Positions 43,161-52,995 of a DNA stretch of 64,000 nucleotides are shown here, in pieces. Made by a program: the position numbers and the translations under genes. Numbering within the stretch: position 1 is the first letter of the stretch; each line of letters starts with the position of its first letter. The stretch comes from Porticoccus sp041581635. Lineage in GTDB: Bacteria > Pseudomonadota > Gammaproteobacteria > Pseudomonadales > Porticoccaceae. Location: positions 91,094-155,093 of the forward strand of contig JBFICW010000001.1 of assembly GCA_041581635.1 (NCBI GenBank), in the 5' to 3' direction. Under the pieces are notes generated by a model. That model made no database searches and was not told the origin of the DNA. It saw only the letters and a program-made list of their open reading frames with translations.

Positions 43161-44402
43161 ATGGCGAACTCTAATGAAGAGCAATTGATTGTTGGGCTTG
43201 ATATCGGCACGTCCAAGGTGGTGACCATTGTGGGGCAGGCGGGCCCGGATGGATCTCTGGAGATAGTCGGCACCGGGCTGCATCCATCTTCTGGTTTGAA
43301 GAAGGGCGTTGTGGTCAATATTGAGTCTACCGTGCACTCTATTCAGCGAGCCATTGAAGAGGCCGAGTTGATGGCAGGTTGCCACATTCACTCCGTGTAT
43401 GCGGGGATTGCCGGCAGCCATATTAGAAGCCTGAATTCCCATGGAATCGTGGCAATTCGCGATCGCGAAGTGCTCCCTCTGGATATTGAGCGGGTTATTG
43501 ATGCTGCTCGGGCTGTGGCCATTCCTGCTGATCAGGAAATTCTCCATGTGCTGCCACAAGAATTCATTATCGATAATCAGGAGGGAGTTCGTGAGCCCCT
43601 TGGGATGTCGGGGGTGCGACTGGAATCGAAAGTACATTTGGTGACTTGTGCCGCCAATGCTGCTCAAAATATCAAAAAATGTATTCGCCGGTGTGGGCTG
43701 GAAGTCGATGACATTATTTTGGAGCAGTTGGCATCCAGTTATGCCGTGCTTACCGAAGATGAGAAGCAGCTAGGTGTATGTCTGGTCGATATCGGTGGTG
43801 GAACGACTGATATGGCCATTTTTACCGATGGAGCCATTCGTCATACCGGGGTCATTCCCATAGCTGGTGATCAGGTGACGAATGATATTGCGCACGCATT
43901 GCGCACTCCCACTGCCCATGCCGAGGATCTAAAAATCAAATATGCCTGCGCCCTGGCTAAGTTGGCTGGGCCGGAGGAAACCATAAAGGTGCCCAGCGTC
44001 GGTGATCGACCGCCAAGAGATTTGTCACGCCAATCTTTGGCTGAGGTGACAGAGCCTCGCTACGACGAGCTGTTTACCTTGGTTCAGGCTGAATTACGCC
44101 GTAGTGGGTTTGAGGATTTGGTGGCTGCAGGCATGGTTCTCACTGGGGGCACGGCAAAGATGGAGGGGGTCGTTGAGCTGGCAGAAGAGATTTTTCATAT
44201 GCCCGTTCGGCTGGGTTCTCCACAAAATATTAAAGGGTTAACAGATATCGTTGATAACCCTATTTATTCAACCGGAGTTGGGCTGCTGTTATATGGCCTA
44301 CAGCAACAGCGGGAAGGTGCTCGGCCTGCAAAACGCAGAGAGAGCAGCGGCGGTGGTGGTTTTTTGAGTCAGCTAAAAGGCTGGTTTCAGGGTAGTTTGT
44401 AG
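43161..44402 (+). CDS. ftsA: Cell division protein FtsA
   Basis: A 413-residue actin-like ATPase that tethers FtsZ to the membrane. The phosphate-1 loop is VGLDIGTSKVVTIVG; phosphate-2 is VDIGGGTTDMAIF; the 1C domain follows about residue 85. The C-terminal amphipathic helix FLSQLKGWFQGSL is the membrane-targeting sequence. It lies 45 bp before ftsZ. Confidence 0.98.
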   Translation: MANSNEEQLIVGLDIGTSKVVTIVGQAGPDGSLEIVGTGLHPSSGLKKGVVVNIESTVHSIQRAIEEAELMAGCHIHSVYAGIAGSHIRSLNSHGIVAIRDREVLPLDIERVIDAARAVAIPADQEILHVLPQEFIIDNQEGVREPLGMSGVRLESKVHLVTCAANAAQNIKKCIRRCGLEVDDIILEQLASSYAVLTEDEKQLGVCLVDIGGGTTDMAIFTDGAIRHTGVIPIAGDQVTNDIAHALRTPTAHAEDLKIKYACALAKLAGPEETIKVPSVGDRPPRDLSRQSLAEVTEPRYDELFTLVQAELRRSGFEDLVAAGMVLTGGTAKMEGVVELAEEIFHMPVRLGSPQNIKGLTDIVDNPIYSTGVGLLLYGLQQQREGARPAKRRESSGGGGFLSQLKGWFQGSL

Positions 44403-44447
44403 ATTTTTAATTTTTAACCAAGATAGGCAAAACGAGGGGTAATCGTT

Positions 44448-45632
44448 ATGTTTCAAATTATAGATAACGTACCGGATAGCGCAGAAATCAAAGTCATCGG
44501 TGTTGGTGGTGGTGGTGGTAATGCGTTACGGCATATGATGGATAGTTCAGTAGATGGTGTGGAGTTCATTTGTGCCAATACTGATGCTCAGGCGCTCAAG
44601 GATATGGGGGATGCTACTGTTCTCCAGTTGGGTAACGGGCTAACAAAGGGGTTGGGTGCTGGTGCCAACCCCGAAGTTGGTCGGCAGGCCGCGATGGAGG
44701 ACCGGGATCGTATTGCCGATGTCTTGCAGGGTGCCGATATGGTATTTATCACCGCAGGAATGGGTGGCGGTACTGGTACTGGTGCAGCACCCATTGTTGC
44801 AGATGTCGCGAGGGAGTTGGGCATTTTGACCGTGGCCGTTGTAACGCGCCCCTTTGTGTTTGAAGGCCGCAAGCGTATGGCTGTTGCAGAGGAAGGGTTG
44901 AAGGACCTTAAGGACAAGGTGGACTCCCTGATTACTGTACCCAATGAGAAGCTTTTGCAGGTGTTGGGGAAAACGACCAGCTTGCTGGAGGCCTTCAAGG
45001 CGGCTAACGATGTATTGTTAGGTGCTGTTCAAGGAATTGCCGACCTGATTATTCGTCCGGGAATGATTAACGTGGATTTCGCCGATGTGCGCACGGTAAT
45101 GTCGGAAATGGGGCAGGCGATGATGGGAACTGGCGAGTCAGTCGGTGACGATCGTGCTCGTGAGGCTGCAGAAACGGCTATTCATAGTCCACTTTTGGAG
45201 GATATAAATCTTCAGGGTGCGCGTGGTATATTGGTCAACATTACCGCTGGGCCTGAGTTGTCGTTGGGCGAGTTCTCCGATGTGGGTGATACGGTAGAAG
45301 CCTTTGCCTCTGATAATGCTACTGTTGTCGTTGGTACGGTCATCGATCCAGAAATGGGCGATAGGTTGCGAGTGACCGTTGTGGCTACTGGTTTGGGGCA
45401 GCCTGTCGAGCGTAAGCAGCCTACAAAAGTTGTGGACAATACTTATGCTACCGAAAGAGCCAGTCTTCGCAAAAGTAGTGGTGAAACTGACTATGACGCT
45501 CTAGAGAAGCCCACCGTAATTCGCAGGGGGCCTACGGGTAGCGAAGCTGTAGCTCGAAAGCTAGATGCCGCAACTGACCCGGATATGGATTACTTGGATA
45601 TTCCGGCCTTTTTGCGTCGTCAGGCGGACTAA
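44448..45632 (+). CDS. ftsZ: Cell division GTPase FtsZ
   Basis: A 394-residue tubulin homologue that forms the division ring. KVIGVGGGGGNALRHM binds nucleotide, GMGGGTGTGAAPIVADVA is the tubulin signature, and the T7 loop reads NVDFADVRTVMSEMG. A variable linker (about 320-380) ends in the conserved tail MDYLDIPAFLRRQAD, which binds FtsA and ZipA. The 146 bp gap to lpxC contains a possible weak hairpin (GAACCAC at 45644 and GTGGTTC at 45672) but no clear terminator. Confidence 0.99.
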   Translation: MFQIIDNVPDSAEIKVIGVGGGGGNALRHMMDSSVDGVEFICANTDAQALKDMGDATVLQLGNGLTKGLGAGANPEVGRQAAMEDRDRIADVLQGADMVFITAGMGGGTGTGAAPIVADVARELGILTVAVVTRPFVFEGRKRMAVAEEGLKDLKDKVDSLITVPNEKLLQVLGKTTSLLEAFKAANDVLLGAVQGIADLIIRPGMINVDFADVRTVMSEMGQAMMGTGESVGDDRAREAAETAIHSPLLEDINLQGARGILVNITAGPELSLGEFSDVGDTVEAFASDNATVVVGTVIDPEMGDRLRVTVVATGLGQPVERKQPTKVVDNTYATERASLRKSSGETDYDALEKPTVIRRGPTGSEAVARKLDAATDPDMDYLDIPAFLRRQAD

Positions 45633-45778
45633 TGGTAGGTTTGGAACCACTGGTTTCCCCCTCGTATACCTGTGGTTCTTAATTTGGAGCTGTGGGCGCA
45701 GTTCTGCTAGTATTGCGCCCTTGCTTTTTGAACAGTTTAGGTCGAAGGACTTTGCAAAGTTTTGGGTGTCAGTGAAGA

Positions 45779-46693
45779 ATGATTAGACAGCGCACACTGA
45801 ATAATGTGATTCGTGCCACAGGCGTTGGTCTCCATACGGGTGAAAAGGTTTATCTGACCTTACATCCTGCGCCAGTTAATACGGGTATTATCTTCCGTCG
45901 GACTGACTTAGACCCTGTGGTAGAAATATATGCCAAGGCAGAGAATGTCGGTGAAACCACCCTGTCAACGACCTTGATGAATGGCGACGTACGTGTTTCT
46001 ACAGTGGAGCATCTGTTGTCTGCCATGGCTGGTCTTGGTATCGATAATGCGATTATTGATGTCACGGCACCCGAAGTGCCGATTATGGATGGTAGTGCCG
46101 GCCCCTTTGTCTTTCTCTTGCAGTCTGCTGGTATTCGTGAGCAAGAAGAGCCAAAACAATTTATCCGTATCAAGCGACCGGTAACGGTGACCGATGGTGA
46201 CAAAGTGGCGTCATTTAAACCTTTTAATGGTTTTAAGGTTAGCTTTTCGATAGATTTTGATCATCCGGCATTTCATAACCGCACCCTTAAGGCTGAGGTT
46301 GATTTCTGCAGTACCTCATTTGTAAAAGAGGTTAGTCGTGCCCGAACCTTTGGGTTTATGCACGAAATTGAGTATTTGCGTTCACAGGGCTTGGCTCGCG
46401 GTGGCAGCATGGATAATGCTATCGTAGTTGACGAATACCAGGTTTTGAATGAGGATGGCCTTCGTTACGAAGATGAATTCGTCAAACATAAAATTCTCGA
46501 TGCTATCGGTGATTTGTACCTGTTGGGTAATAGTCTTATCGGTGAGTTTGTGGGGCATAAGTCTGGCCATGGGCTAAATAATGCTTCACTTCGAGAATTA
46601 ATTTCTCAGACAGATGCCTGGGAGGTGGTCACGTTTGAAAATGATGAGGATGAGGCACCGATCTCATATATGAAGCCATTGCTCACCGTATAA
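45779..46693 (+). CDS. lpxC: UDP-3-O-acyl-N-acetylglucosamine deacetylase LpxC
   Basis: A 304-residue zinc deacetylase, the committed step of lipid A synthesis. Motifs: RQRTLNNVIRATGVGLHTGE at the N-terminus (key VGLHTGE), zinc His in VEHLLSAMAGLG, MDGSAGPFVFLLQ, and HKILDAIGDLYLLG with GHKSGHGLNNA supplying further zinc and catalytic His/Asp. Amounts are held in check by FtsH in E. coli through the C-terminal tail; the tail here (MKPLLTV) is hydrophobic too, but control is not shown. Confidence 0.97.
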   Translation: MIRQRTLNNVIRATGVGLHTGEKVYLTLHPAPVNTGIIFRRTDLDPVVEIYAKAENVGETTLSTTLMNGDVRVSTVEHLLSAMAGLGIDNAIIDVTAPEVPIMDGSAGPFVFLLQSAGIREQEEPKQFIRIKRPVTVTDGDKVASFKPFNGFKVSFSIDFDHPAFHNRTLKAEVDFCSTSFVKEVSRARTFGFMHEIEYLRSQGLARGGSMDNAIVVDEYQVLNEDGLRYEDEFVKHKILDAIGDLYLLGNSLIGEFVGHKSGHGLNNASLRELISQTDAWEVVTFENDEDEAPISYMKPLLTV

Positions 46694-46755
46694 TGTTCTT
46701 ATCATTAAGACTGAAATGTGGGTCAGAATAGAGATATCAATAAAGCGATAAAACC

Positions 46756-47676
46756 GTGAACATAATTTTTATCAGCAATCGTGAGGGCAAATCCCGGTCA
46801 CTGACGCTCAATAATTGGGCGAAGGTGCTTTTGTCTGTCTGTTTGTTGGGTTTGCCTGTTTGTAGCGGTATTTATATTGGTATGCAGTTCGGTGGCGATA
46901 AGTTTGGCCTGCTGGACTCAATAGAATCTATGAAGCAGGAATTAGCCCTGCAGCAAGCTCAATTAGATGCAGGACGAGAGACAGCTCGGCTCAAGGTCGA
47001 GGCCTTGACGCTCAAGCTGGCCGCTATGCAAGCTCGACTGGTCAGACTGGATGCTTTGGGTGAAAGGCTGACAGATATGGCTAGCCTGGATGACGGAGAA
47101 TTCGATTTCAGTCAGCAGGCAGCATTGGGTGGCCCCGAGCAAGAGTGGACATCGGATTACCAGCATAGTGATCTGGAGTTGTTGTATACACAGTTACAAC
47201 ATCAGCTGGAGAGCAGAGAAAGCCAGCTGGGTATACTCGAATCTCTAATGTTAGATCGAAAGCTGAAACAGCAGAGTGCTGTTACCGGACGGCCGATTAA
47301 AAAAGGTTGGATGTCTTCTAAGTTTGGTTACCGCACAGACCCATTTAAAGGCCATCGCGCCTGGCATAATGGTGTGGACTTTGCCGGTAAGGAAGGAGCT
47401 GATGTTGTTGCCGTTGCCTCAGGTGTGGTGACTTGGTCTGGTGAACGAAATGGCTATGGTCAGATGATCGAACTCGATCATGGCGAGGGCTATATCACGC
47501 GTTACGCGCACAACAAGAAAAATTTAGTTAATGTCGGCGACACCGTAAAGAAAGGCGAAGTCGTCGGCCAAATGGGCAGCAGTGGTCGTTCCACCGGTCC
47601 ACATGTTCATTTTGAAGTCTATAAGAACGGCCGTGCCGTTGATCCTGCAAGCTATATCCGACGTACTATCCGATAA
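46756..47676 (+). CDS. M23-family peptidoglycan endopeptidase, membrane anchored
   Basis: A 306-residue protein started at GTG 46756. A transmembrane helix (about residues 24-45) is followed by a coiled-coil region (about 55-105, rich in Gln, Leu and Ala) and a C-terminal LytM/M23 domain (about 190-300). Zinc ligands are visible in HNGVDFAG and HVHFEV, with a further His in TRYAHNKK, so the enzyme appears active rather than EnvC-like degenerate. It probably cleaves peptide crosslinks or activates amidases. It stands between lpxC and secA, where E. coli has secM. An inverted repeat (TAAGGG at 47708, CCCTTA at 47719) follows it. Confidence 0.92.
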   Translation: MNIIFISNREGKSRSLTLNNWAKVLLSVCLLGLPVCSGIYIGMQFGGDKFGLLDSIESMKQELALQQAQLDAGRETARLKVEALTLKLAAMQARLVRLDALGERLTDMASLDDGEFDFSQQAALGGPEQEWTSDYQHSDLELLYTQLQHQLESRESQLGILESLMLDRKLKQQSAVTGRPIKKGWMSSKFGYRTDPFKGHRAWHNGVDFAGKEGADVVAVASGVVTWSGERNGYGQMIELDHGEGYITRYAHNKKNLVNVGDTVKKGEVVGQMGSSGRSTGPHVHFEVYKNGRAVDPASYIRRTIR

Positions 47677-47750
47677 CATTCCTGAAAGTCGCTCGCTCTC
47701 TTTTTTGTAAGGGTATACCCCTTATTCGCTCTATTTTAGGTTTAACCCCC

Positions 47751-50447
47751 ATGAAATTGTTAACAAAAGTATTTGGCAGTAAAAATGATCGTGAAATTAA
47801 ACGGATGCGAAAAGTGGTTAAACGCATCAACAGTTTGGAAGAAGAGCTGTTAGCGCTATCCGATGATGACTTAAAAGCCAAAACTGATCAGTTTAAGCAG
47901 CGTTATAGCGATGGTGAAACATTGGATCAGTTGCTGCCTGAAGCATTTTCTGTTGTTCGAGAGGCGGCCAAGCGTAGCTTGGGGATGCGCCATTTTGATA
48001 CGCAGCTAATTGGTGGAATAACCTTGCACGAGGGCCGGATTTCAGAAATGCGGACTGGTGAAGGTAAAACGCTGGTTGCCACATTAGCCGCTTACCTTAA
48101 TGCGCTTGCAAGTAAGGGTGTTCACATTGTAACGGTTAACGAATACTTGGCTAGTCGCGATGCGCGGTGGATGGCTCCAGTCTTTGAGTTCCTGGGAATG
48201 CGGGCAGATGTGATTTTGTCTCGTCAAGCCACCGAAGAAAAGCACCGTGCTTATCAGGCAGATGTTACCTATGGCACCAACAATGAGTTTGGGTTTGATT
48301 ACCTCCGCGATAATATGGTTTTGCGCCTTGATGATAAAGTGCAGAGGGGGCTTGCCTATGCCATTGTCGATGAAGTCGATTCCATCCTGATTGATGAGGC
48401 GCGGACACCTCTGGTTATTTCTGGTGCAGCGGAAGATAGTTCTGCACTGTATAAGCGAATGAATAAACTCATTCCTCTATTGAAGCTCCAGGAGGAAGAC
48501 GGTCTAGGTGATTTCACTATCGATGAGAAATCACGGCAGGTTGAGTTAACCGAAGAAGGGCATCAGAAAATAGAGGGATTGCTTGAAAGTGAGGGCTTAC
48601 TTAAAGAGGGGGATAGCCTTTATAACGCAACCAATCTCGGGTTGCTTCACCATGTTCAATCTGCATTGAAAGCACACCACTTATTTACCAAGGATGTGGA
48701 ATATATTGTCCAGGATGGTCAGATAGTGCTCATTGATGAGCACACAGGAAGGACCATGTTAGGTCGTCGTTTATCCGAAGGACTCCACCAGGCGATTGAG
48801 GCGAAAGAGGGCGTAAGTATTCAGAGTGAGAGCCAGACAATGGCTTCCACAACTTTTCAGAATTACTTTCGACTTTACGAAAAGTTGTCGGGTATGACGG
48901 GTACTGCTGATACCGAGGCCTATGAATTTCATCAGATTTACGGTTTGCCGGTAGTTGTTATTCCCACCAATAAGCCAGTAGCTAGACAAGACCTTAACGA
49001 CTTGATCTACCTCTCGACGGATGAAAAGTTTAATGCCGTTATTGAAGATATTAGATCCTGTGTAGAAAAAAATGCCCCCGTTCTGGTTGGTACCGCTTCT
49101 ATTGAAACATCTGAGGTTATGTCGTCGTTGTTAGACGCAGCCAAAATACCCCACCAAGTGTTAAATGCTAAATATCACGAAAAAGAAGCGCAAATTATTG
49201 CTCAGGCTGGGCGGCCGGGCACGGTGACCATAGCAACTAATATGGCCGGTCGTGGAACGGATATCGTGTTGGGTGGTAATTGGGAAGCGGAGTTGGCCGA
49301 TATTGAAAACCCAACAGAGGCTCAAATTGCACGTATTAAAGATGAGTGGCAAAAGCGCCATGATCAGGTGATAGAGGCTGGTGGTCTGCATATTCTTTGT
49401 ACTGAGAGGCATGAGTCCCGCCGAATAGATAACCAGCTGCGTGGCCGTGCTGGTCGGCAGGGTGATCCTGGTGTTTCTCGTTTCTATTTGTCGTTGGAAG
49501 ACCCGCTGATGAGATTGTTTGCCTCTGATCGGGTTAAAAATATGATGCGTGCTTTGGGTATGGAGAAGGGCGAGGCCATAGAGCATCGGATGGTTACCAA
49601 TGCCATTGAGAAGGCTCAGCGGAAGGTAGAAGGGCGCAACTTTGATATTCGTAAAAACCTGCTGGAATTTGATGATGTCGCCAATGATCAGCGGCAAGTA
49701 GTGTATCAGCAGAGAAATGAATTGCTGGTTGAAGAAGATATTGCTGAGGTTATTTTCAATATAAGAGCCGATGTTGTGAATACCTCAATTGGCTACTACA
49801 TTCCGCCTCAAAGCTTGGTAGAACAGTGGGATATTCCGGGGCTGGAAGAATATTTGTCAGCTGAATTTGGATTGAAATTGCCGATTCAGGAGTGGCTGGA
49901 TAACGATGAGCGTTTGCATGAAGAAGGTTTGCGTGACCGGATTCAGCAAGCAATGACAGAGGCCTATCAAGAAAAGTCCGAGAGTATTGGTGCAGATATG
50001 CGCATTATTGAACGACAGGTAATGTTGCAGGTGCTTGATACGCTTTGGAAAGAGCATTTGTCAAATATGGATCACTTGCGACAGGGGATTGGTTTAAGGG
50101 CCTATGCTCAGAAAAACCCTCGTCAGGAATATAAGCGCGAGTCTTTCGAGCTATTCCAGCAAATGCTGGAAAATATCAAACTTGAGACCATTCGTTTTCT
50201 TAGTCGGGTTGAAGTTCGAAGCCGAGATGAAGCCGAAGAGCTTGAACGTCAACAGCGAGAAGCCCAGCAAGCACGAAAGCTGGAAATGCAGCACGACGAA
50301 GTTTCTGCAATTGATGGTGGCAGTGAAAAGCCGGTGCAGAATACTGAGCAGCCTTTTGTGCGGGGAGGAAAGAAAGTTGGCCGTAATGATCCTTGCCCCT
50401 GTGGTAGCGAGAAGAAATACAAGCAGTGTCATGGCCGCCTGTCCTGA
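47751..50447 (+). CDS. secA: Preprotein translocase ATPase SecA
   Basis: A 898-residue motor that drives secretory proteins through SecYEG. Walker A is MRTGEGKT (around 100-107), the DEAD-type Walker B is VDEVDSILIDEARTP, and the second nucleotide fold has MAGRGTDIVLGGNWE. The C-terminal zinc/SecB-binding tail is CPCGSEKKYKQCHG. Full length, no disruption. No SecM-like arrest peptide precedes it in the 74 bp gap. Confidence 0.98.
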   Translation: MKLLTKVFGSKNDREIKRMRKVVKRINSLEEELLALSDDDLKAKTDQFKQRYSDGETLDQLLPEAFSVVREAAKRSLGMRHFDTQLIGGITLHEGRISEMRTGEGKTLVATLAAYLNALASKGVHIVTVNEYLASRDARWMAPVFEFLGMRADVILSRQATEEKHRAYQADVTYGTNNEFGFDYLRDNMVLRLDDKVQRGLAYAIVDEVDSILIDEARTPLVISGAAEDSSALYKRMNKLIPLLKLQEEDGLGDFTIDEKSRQVELTEEGHQKIEGLLESEGLLKEGDSLYNATNLGLLHHVQSALKAHHLFTKDVEYIVQDGQIVLIDEHTGRTMLGRRLSEGLHQAIEAKEGVSIQSESQTMASTTFQNYFRLYEKLSGMTGTADTEAYEFHQIYGLPVVVIPTNKPVARQDLNDLIYLSTDEKFNAVIEDIRSCVEKNAPVLVGTASIETSEVMSSLLDAAKIPHQVLNAKYHEKEAQIIAQAGRPGTVTIATNMAGRGTDIVLGGNWEAELADIENPTEAQIARIKDEWQKRHDQVIEAGGLHILCTERHESRRIDNQLRGRAGRQGDPGVSRFYLSLEDPLMRLFASDRVKNMMRALGMEKGEAIEHRMVTNAIEKAQRKVEGRNFDIRKNLLEFDDVANDQRQVVYQQRNELLVEEDIAEVIFNIRADVVNTSIGYYIPPQSLVEQWDIPGLEEYLSAEFGLKLPIQEWLDNDERLHEEGLRDRIQQAMTEAYQEKSESIGADMRIIERQVMLQVLDTLWKEHLSNMDHLRQGIGLRAYAQKNPRQEYKRESFELFQQMLENIKLETIRFLSRVEVRSRDEAEELERQQREAQQARKLEMQHDEVSAIDGGSEKPVQNTEQPFVRGGKKVGRNDPCPCGSEKKYKQCHGRLS

Positions 50448-50503
50448 CGCCTTCATTGCTGAATAGATGAGCGGTGAAACACCGCAATAAAAGAGAAATA
50501 ATA

Positions 50504-51721
50504 ATGGCTGTTGGAAGTGATCTCTTTCCCTCAATGCACCCTGTGGCGGGATTTCGGTTGGGTACCGCCAGTGCGGGCATCAAAAAACCGGGCCGCAAAG
50601 ATCTGGTTGTGATGGAAATAGCAGAAGGCGGTGCCATAGCGGGTGTTTTCACAAAAAATGCCTTTTGTGCTGCACCTGTACAGTTGGCAAAGGCCCATAT
50701 TGGGATTGTTGATACTCGCTATCTGGTCACGAATACCGGCAATGCCAATGCGGGTACCGGTGATTCAGGCAGAGAAGATGCGAGTGCGGTGTGTCGTGCT
50801 GTGGGCGAGCTTTCTAATGTTCCGGTGGAGGCGGTGCTACCGTTTTCGACGGGCGTGATTGGTGAACCCTTACCGGTAAATAAGATCGTTACAGCGTTGC
50901 CGGCGGCTTTTTCAGCCCTTTCCGAATCAGCCTGGATGGAGGCGGCAGAGGGTATTCTTACTACGGATACCCGTCCAAAGGGTGCAAGTACACAGCTATT
51001 CCTTTCGGGCAAGACTGTAACGATCACCGGTATTTCGAAGGGCTCAGGAATGATTAAGCCCAATATGGCGACGATGCTGGCCTATGTGGCTACGGATGCT
51101 GTGTTGGATAAAGACGCATTACAGCGCCTGGTCCGGGATGCTGTGGATGCATCCTTTAACCGCATCACAGTCGATGGCGATACATCCACAAATGATTGTA
51201 CGATGTTGATTGCGACTGGTGCGTCTAATGTCGATGTCGGAGAGCTGTCTGTAGAAGAACAGGGCGCATTTCAAGCTGCATTGACAGGTGTGTTTATCTC
51301 TCTGGCTCAGCAGATTATTCGGGATGGCGAAGGTGCTACCAAATTTGTAACGGTTAACGTAGTTGGTGGTGTTGATTCATCTGAATGTTTGGCGGTGGCA
51401 TTTGCCGTGGCAGAGTCGCCATTGGTCAAAACTGCCTTGTTCGCATCTGATCCAAACTGGGGGAGAATCCTGGCTGCAATTGGCCGTTCTGGTGTTTCAG
51501 ATCTGGATGTGGATGCGATCCAGGTTTATCTGGGTGATGTGCTAATTGCTGAAAAAGGCGGTAGGGCGAGTAGCTATACTGAAGCTAGAGGACAGGCAGT
51601 GATGGATAGAGATGAGGTGACCATTGGTATACATCTCAATCGTGGAAAGACAGAGGAGACTGTCTGGACAACTGATTTGTCCTATGACTATGTGAAAATC
51701 AATGCAGAATATCGAACCTAA
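50504..51721 (+). CDS. argJ: Glutamate N-acetyltransferase / amino-acid acetyltransferase ArgJ
   Basis: A 405-residue ornithine acetyltransferase that moves the acetyl group from N-acetylornithine to glutamate, closing the arginine-synthesis cycle. The precursor self-cleaves between Ala189 and Thr190 in KPNMATMLAYVATDA, and Thr190 becomes the nucleophile. The ATG at 50504 (MAVGSDLFPSMHPVAGF) is preferred over a GTG at 50474; a GCGGTG-AAA-CACCGC hairpin lies at 50471-50485 in between. Whether it is mono- or bifunctional depends on an argA gene not seen here. Confidence 0.95.
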   Translation: MAVGSDLFPSMHPVAGFRLGTASAGIKKPGRKDLVVMEIAEGGAIAGVFTKNAFCAAPVQLAKAHIGIVDTRYLVTNTGNANAGTGDSGREDASAVCRAVGELSNVPVEAVLPFSTGVIGEPLPVNKIVTALPAAFSALSESAWMEAAEGILTTDTRPKGASTQLFLSGKTVTITGISKGSGMIKPNMATMLAYVATDAVLDKDALQRLVRDAVDASFNRITVDGDTSTNDCTMLIATGASNVDVGELSVEEQGAFQAALTGVFISLAQQIIRDGEGATKFVTVNVVGGVDSSECLAVAFAVAESPLVKTALFASDPNWGRILAAIGRSGVSDLDVDAIQVYLGDVLIAEKGGRASSYTEARGQAVMDRDEVTIGIHLNRGKTEETVWTTDLSYDYVKINAEYRT

Positions 51722-52122
51722 TGGCATGTATTCATGTGGCGGCGGCGGTTATTTTTGGTTCTGATGACAGGATTCTGATCGCTCGTCGCCCCGATCATGT
51801 GCACAAAGGCGGCCTCTGGGAGTTTCCCGGTGGCAAAATCGAAAAGGATGAAAGTGTTCGGGTTGCTCTTGTCCGTGAGCTTCAGGAAGAGCTGGCTATT
51901 ACGGTGTTGAGTGCCGAGCCATTGTTAAAAGTCCGACATGATTACCCCGAAAAAAGCGTATTGCTGGATGTCTGGAAAGTGACCGATTTCAATGGTGAAG
52001 CCAGGGGGAACGAAGGCCAGGCGATTAACTGGGTCTCTTTCGGGCAGCTCGATGAGTATCAGTTCCCTGAAGCTAACCAGCCTATCATTGATGAGTTGGC
52101 GCGGTTGCTCACTATTAAGTAG
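51721..52122 (+). CDS. mutT: Nudix hydrolase, MutT (8-oxo-dGTP pyrophosphatase) type
   Basis: A 133-residue Nudix protein. The Nudix box GGKIEKDESVRVALVRELQEEL (residues about 37-58; key REL-x-EE) is intact. The N-terminus IHVAAAVIFGSDDRILIARR and position behind argJ fit MutT, which removes 8-oxo-dGTP and prevents A:T to C:G changes. The start overlaps the argJ stop by one base. Confidence 0.92.
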   Translation: MACIHVAAAVIFGSDDRILIARRPDHVHKGGLWEFPGGKIEKDESVRVALVRELQEELAITVLSAEPLLKVRHDYPEKSVLLDVWKVTDFNGEARGNEGQAINWVSFGQLDEYQFPEANQPIIDELARLLTIK

Positions 52123-52124
52123 TT

Positions 52125-52145
52125 GGTATTAATTTTATTAATGCC
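52125..52145. terminator. Weak hairpin between convergent mutT and yacG
   Basis: GGTATTAAT and ATTAATGCC can pair (one G-T) around TTT, overlapping the end of yacG. There is no U-run after it, so termination is uncertain. Confidence 0.3.
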
Positions 52146-52344
52146 GGATTATTTCATCGTCGTCCATTGCCTCAGGCATGGCTGGTGTTCCTGGAATACT
52201 AAAACTTTCTGAGGCCCACTCACCAAAATCTATCTGTTGGCAGCGATTGGAGCAAAACGGCCTGTACTTTGACTGTTCGTTCCAAATCACCACTTTTTTA
52301 CACGTGGGGCAGTTTACTCTGGTTTGTGGCTTATCTGTGCTCAT
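52138..52344 (-). CDS. yacG: DNA gyrase inhibitor / zinc protein YacG
   Basis: A 68-residue zinc-ribbon protein. The four Cys ligands are in NCPTCKK and FCSNRCQQIDFGEWASE. YacG binds GyrB and inhibits gyrase in E. coli. The acidic tail ends DDDEIIRH. It follows coaE by 18 bp; coaE-yacG next to pilus genes is common in Pseudomonas relatives. Confidence 0.94.
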   Translation of the reverse strand: MSTDKPQTRVNCPTCKKVVIWNEQSKYRPFCSNRCQQIDFGEWASESFSIPGTPAMPEAMDDDEIIRH

Positions 52345-52362
52345 GGTGTACCTTGTGGCATG

Positions 52363-52986
52363 TTATTGGTTGGGACTTTTGGGCTTGGTTTTGTGTTTTG
52401 CTAGCGCCAGATACTTTCGGTGTAGTTTGGCGACTTGATCGGCAAGCTGATCGAGGGTGCCACTATTATCGAGTATATCGTCAGCCCTTGTCAGCCGCTC
52501 CTGACGGGGGAGCTGTGCTTTTATGATGGCACGTATCTGTTCTTCGTTATTGTTGTCGCGCTCTGATGCTCTGGCGACTTGTAATGACTCGGGTATATCT
52601 ACTACAAGAATACGATCTGTTAATTGGTGTTGATTCGTTTCAAGAAGTAGCGGTGTTTCCAGTATGGCGTATGGTCCCTTTGCATGGCTGAGAGCAAGTT
52701 GTATCCATTCCCGAATCAGTGGGTGAAGAAGAGACTCAAGCCACTGCCGATCCTCGGGGTTATTAAATACGTGTTTACGCAGAAATGCGCGATCGAGACT
52801 GCCATCGTCTTGCAGGCATTCTTTACCGAAATGGTTGGCAATCTGGATTAGCGCTGAGGAACCTTTTTCTACCACCTGGCGTGCCGCAATGTCGGCATTG
52901 ATCACCTCGACCCCCAGTTGGCTGAAGCTTTCCCCAACAAGAGTTTTTCCACTACCTATTCCACCCGTAAGGCCGATAACAAACAT
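52363..52986 (-). CDS. coaE: Dephospho-CoA kinase CoaE
   Basis: A 207-residue P-loop kinase for the last step of coenzyme A synthesis. Walker A is GLTGGIGSGKTLVGE (about 6-20); substrate blocks are VINADIAARQVVEKG and LLETNQHQLTDRILVVD. The basic C-terminus KHKTKPKSPNQ is an extension of no known role. It is 9 bp after pilD. Confidence 0.96.
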   Translation of the reverse strand: MFVIGLTGGIGSGKTLVGESFSQLGVEVINADIAARQVVEKGSSALIQIANHFGKECLQDDGSLDRAFLRKHVFNNPEDRQWLESLLHPLIREWIQLALSHAKGPYAILETPLLLETNQHQLTDRILVVDIPESLQVARASERDNNNEEQIRAIIKAQLPRQERLTRADDILDNSGTLDQLADQVAKLHRKYLALAKHKTKPKSPNQ

Positions 52987-52995
52987 TGATCTAGG

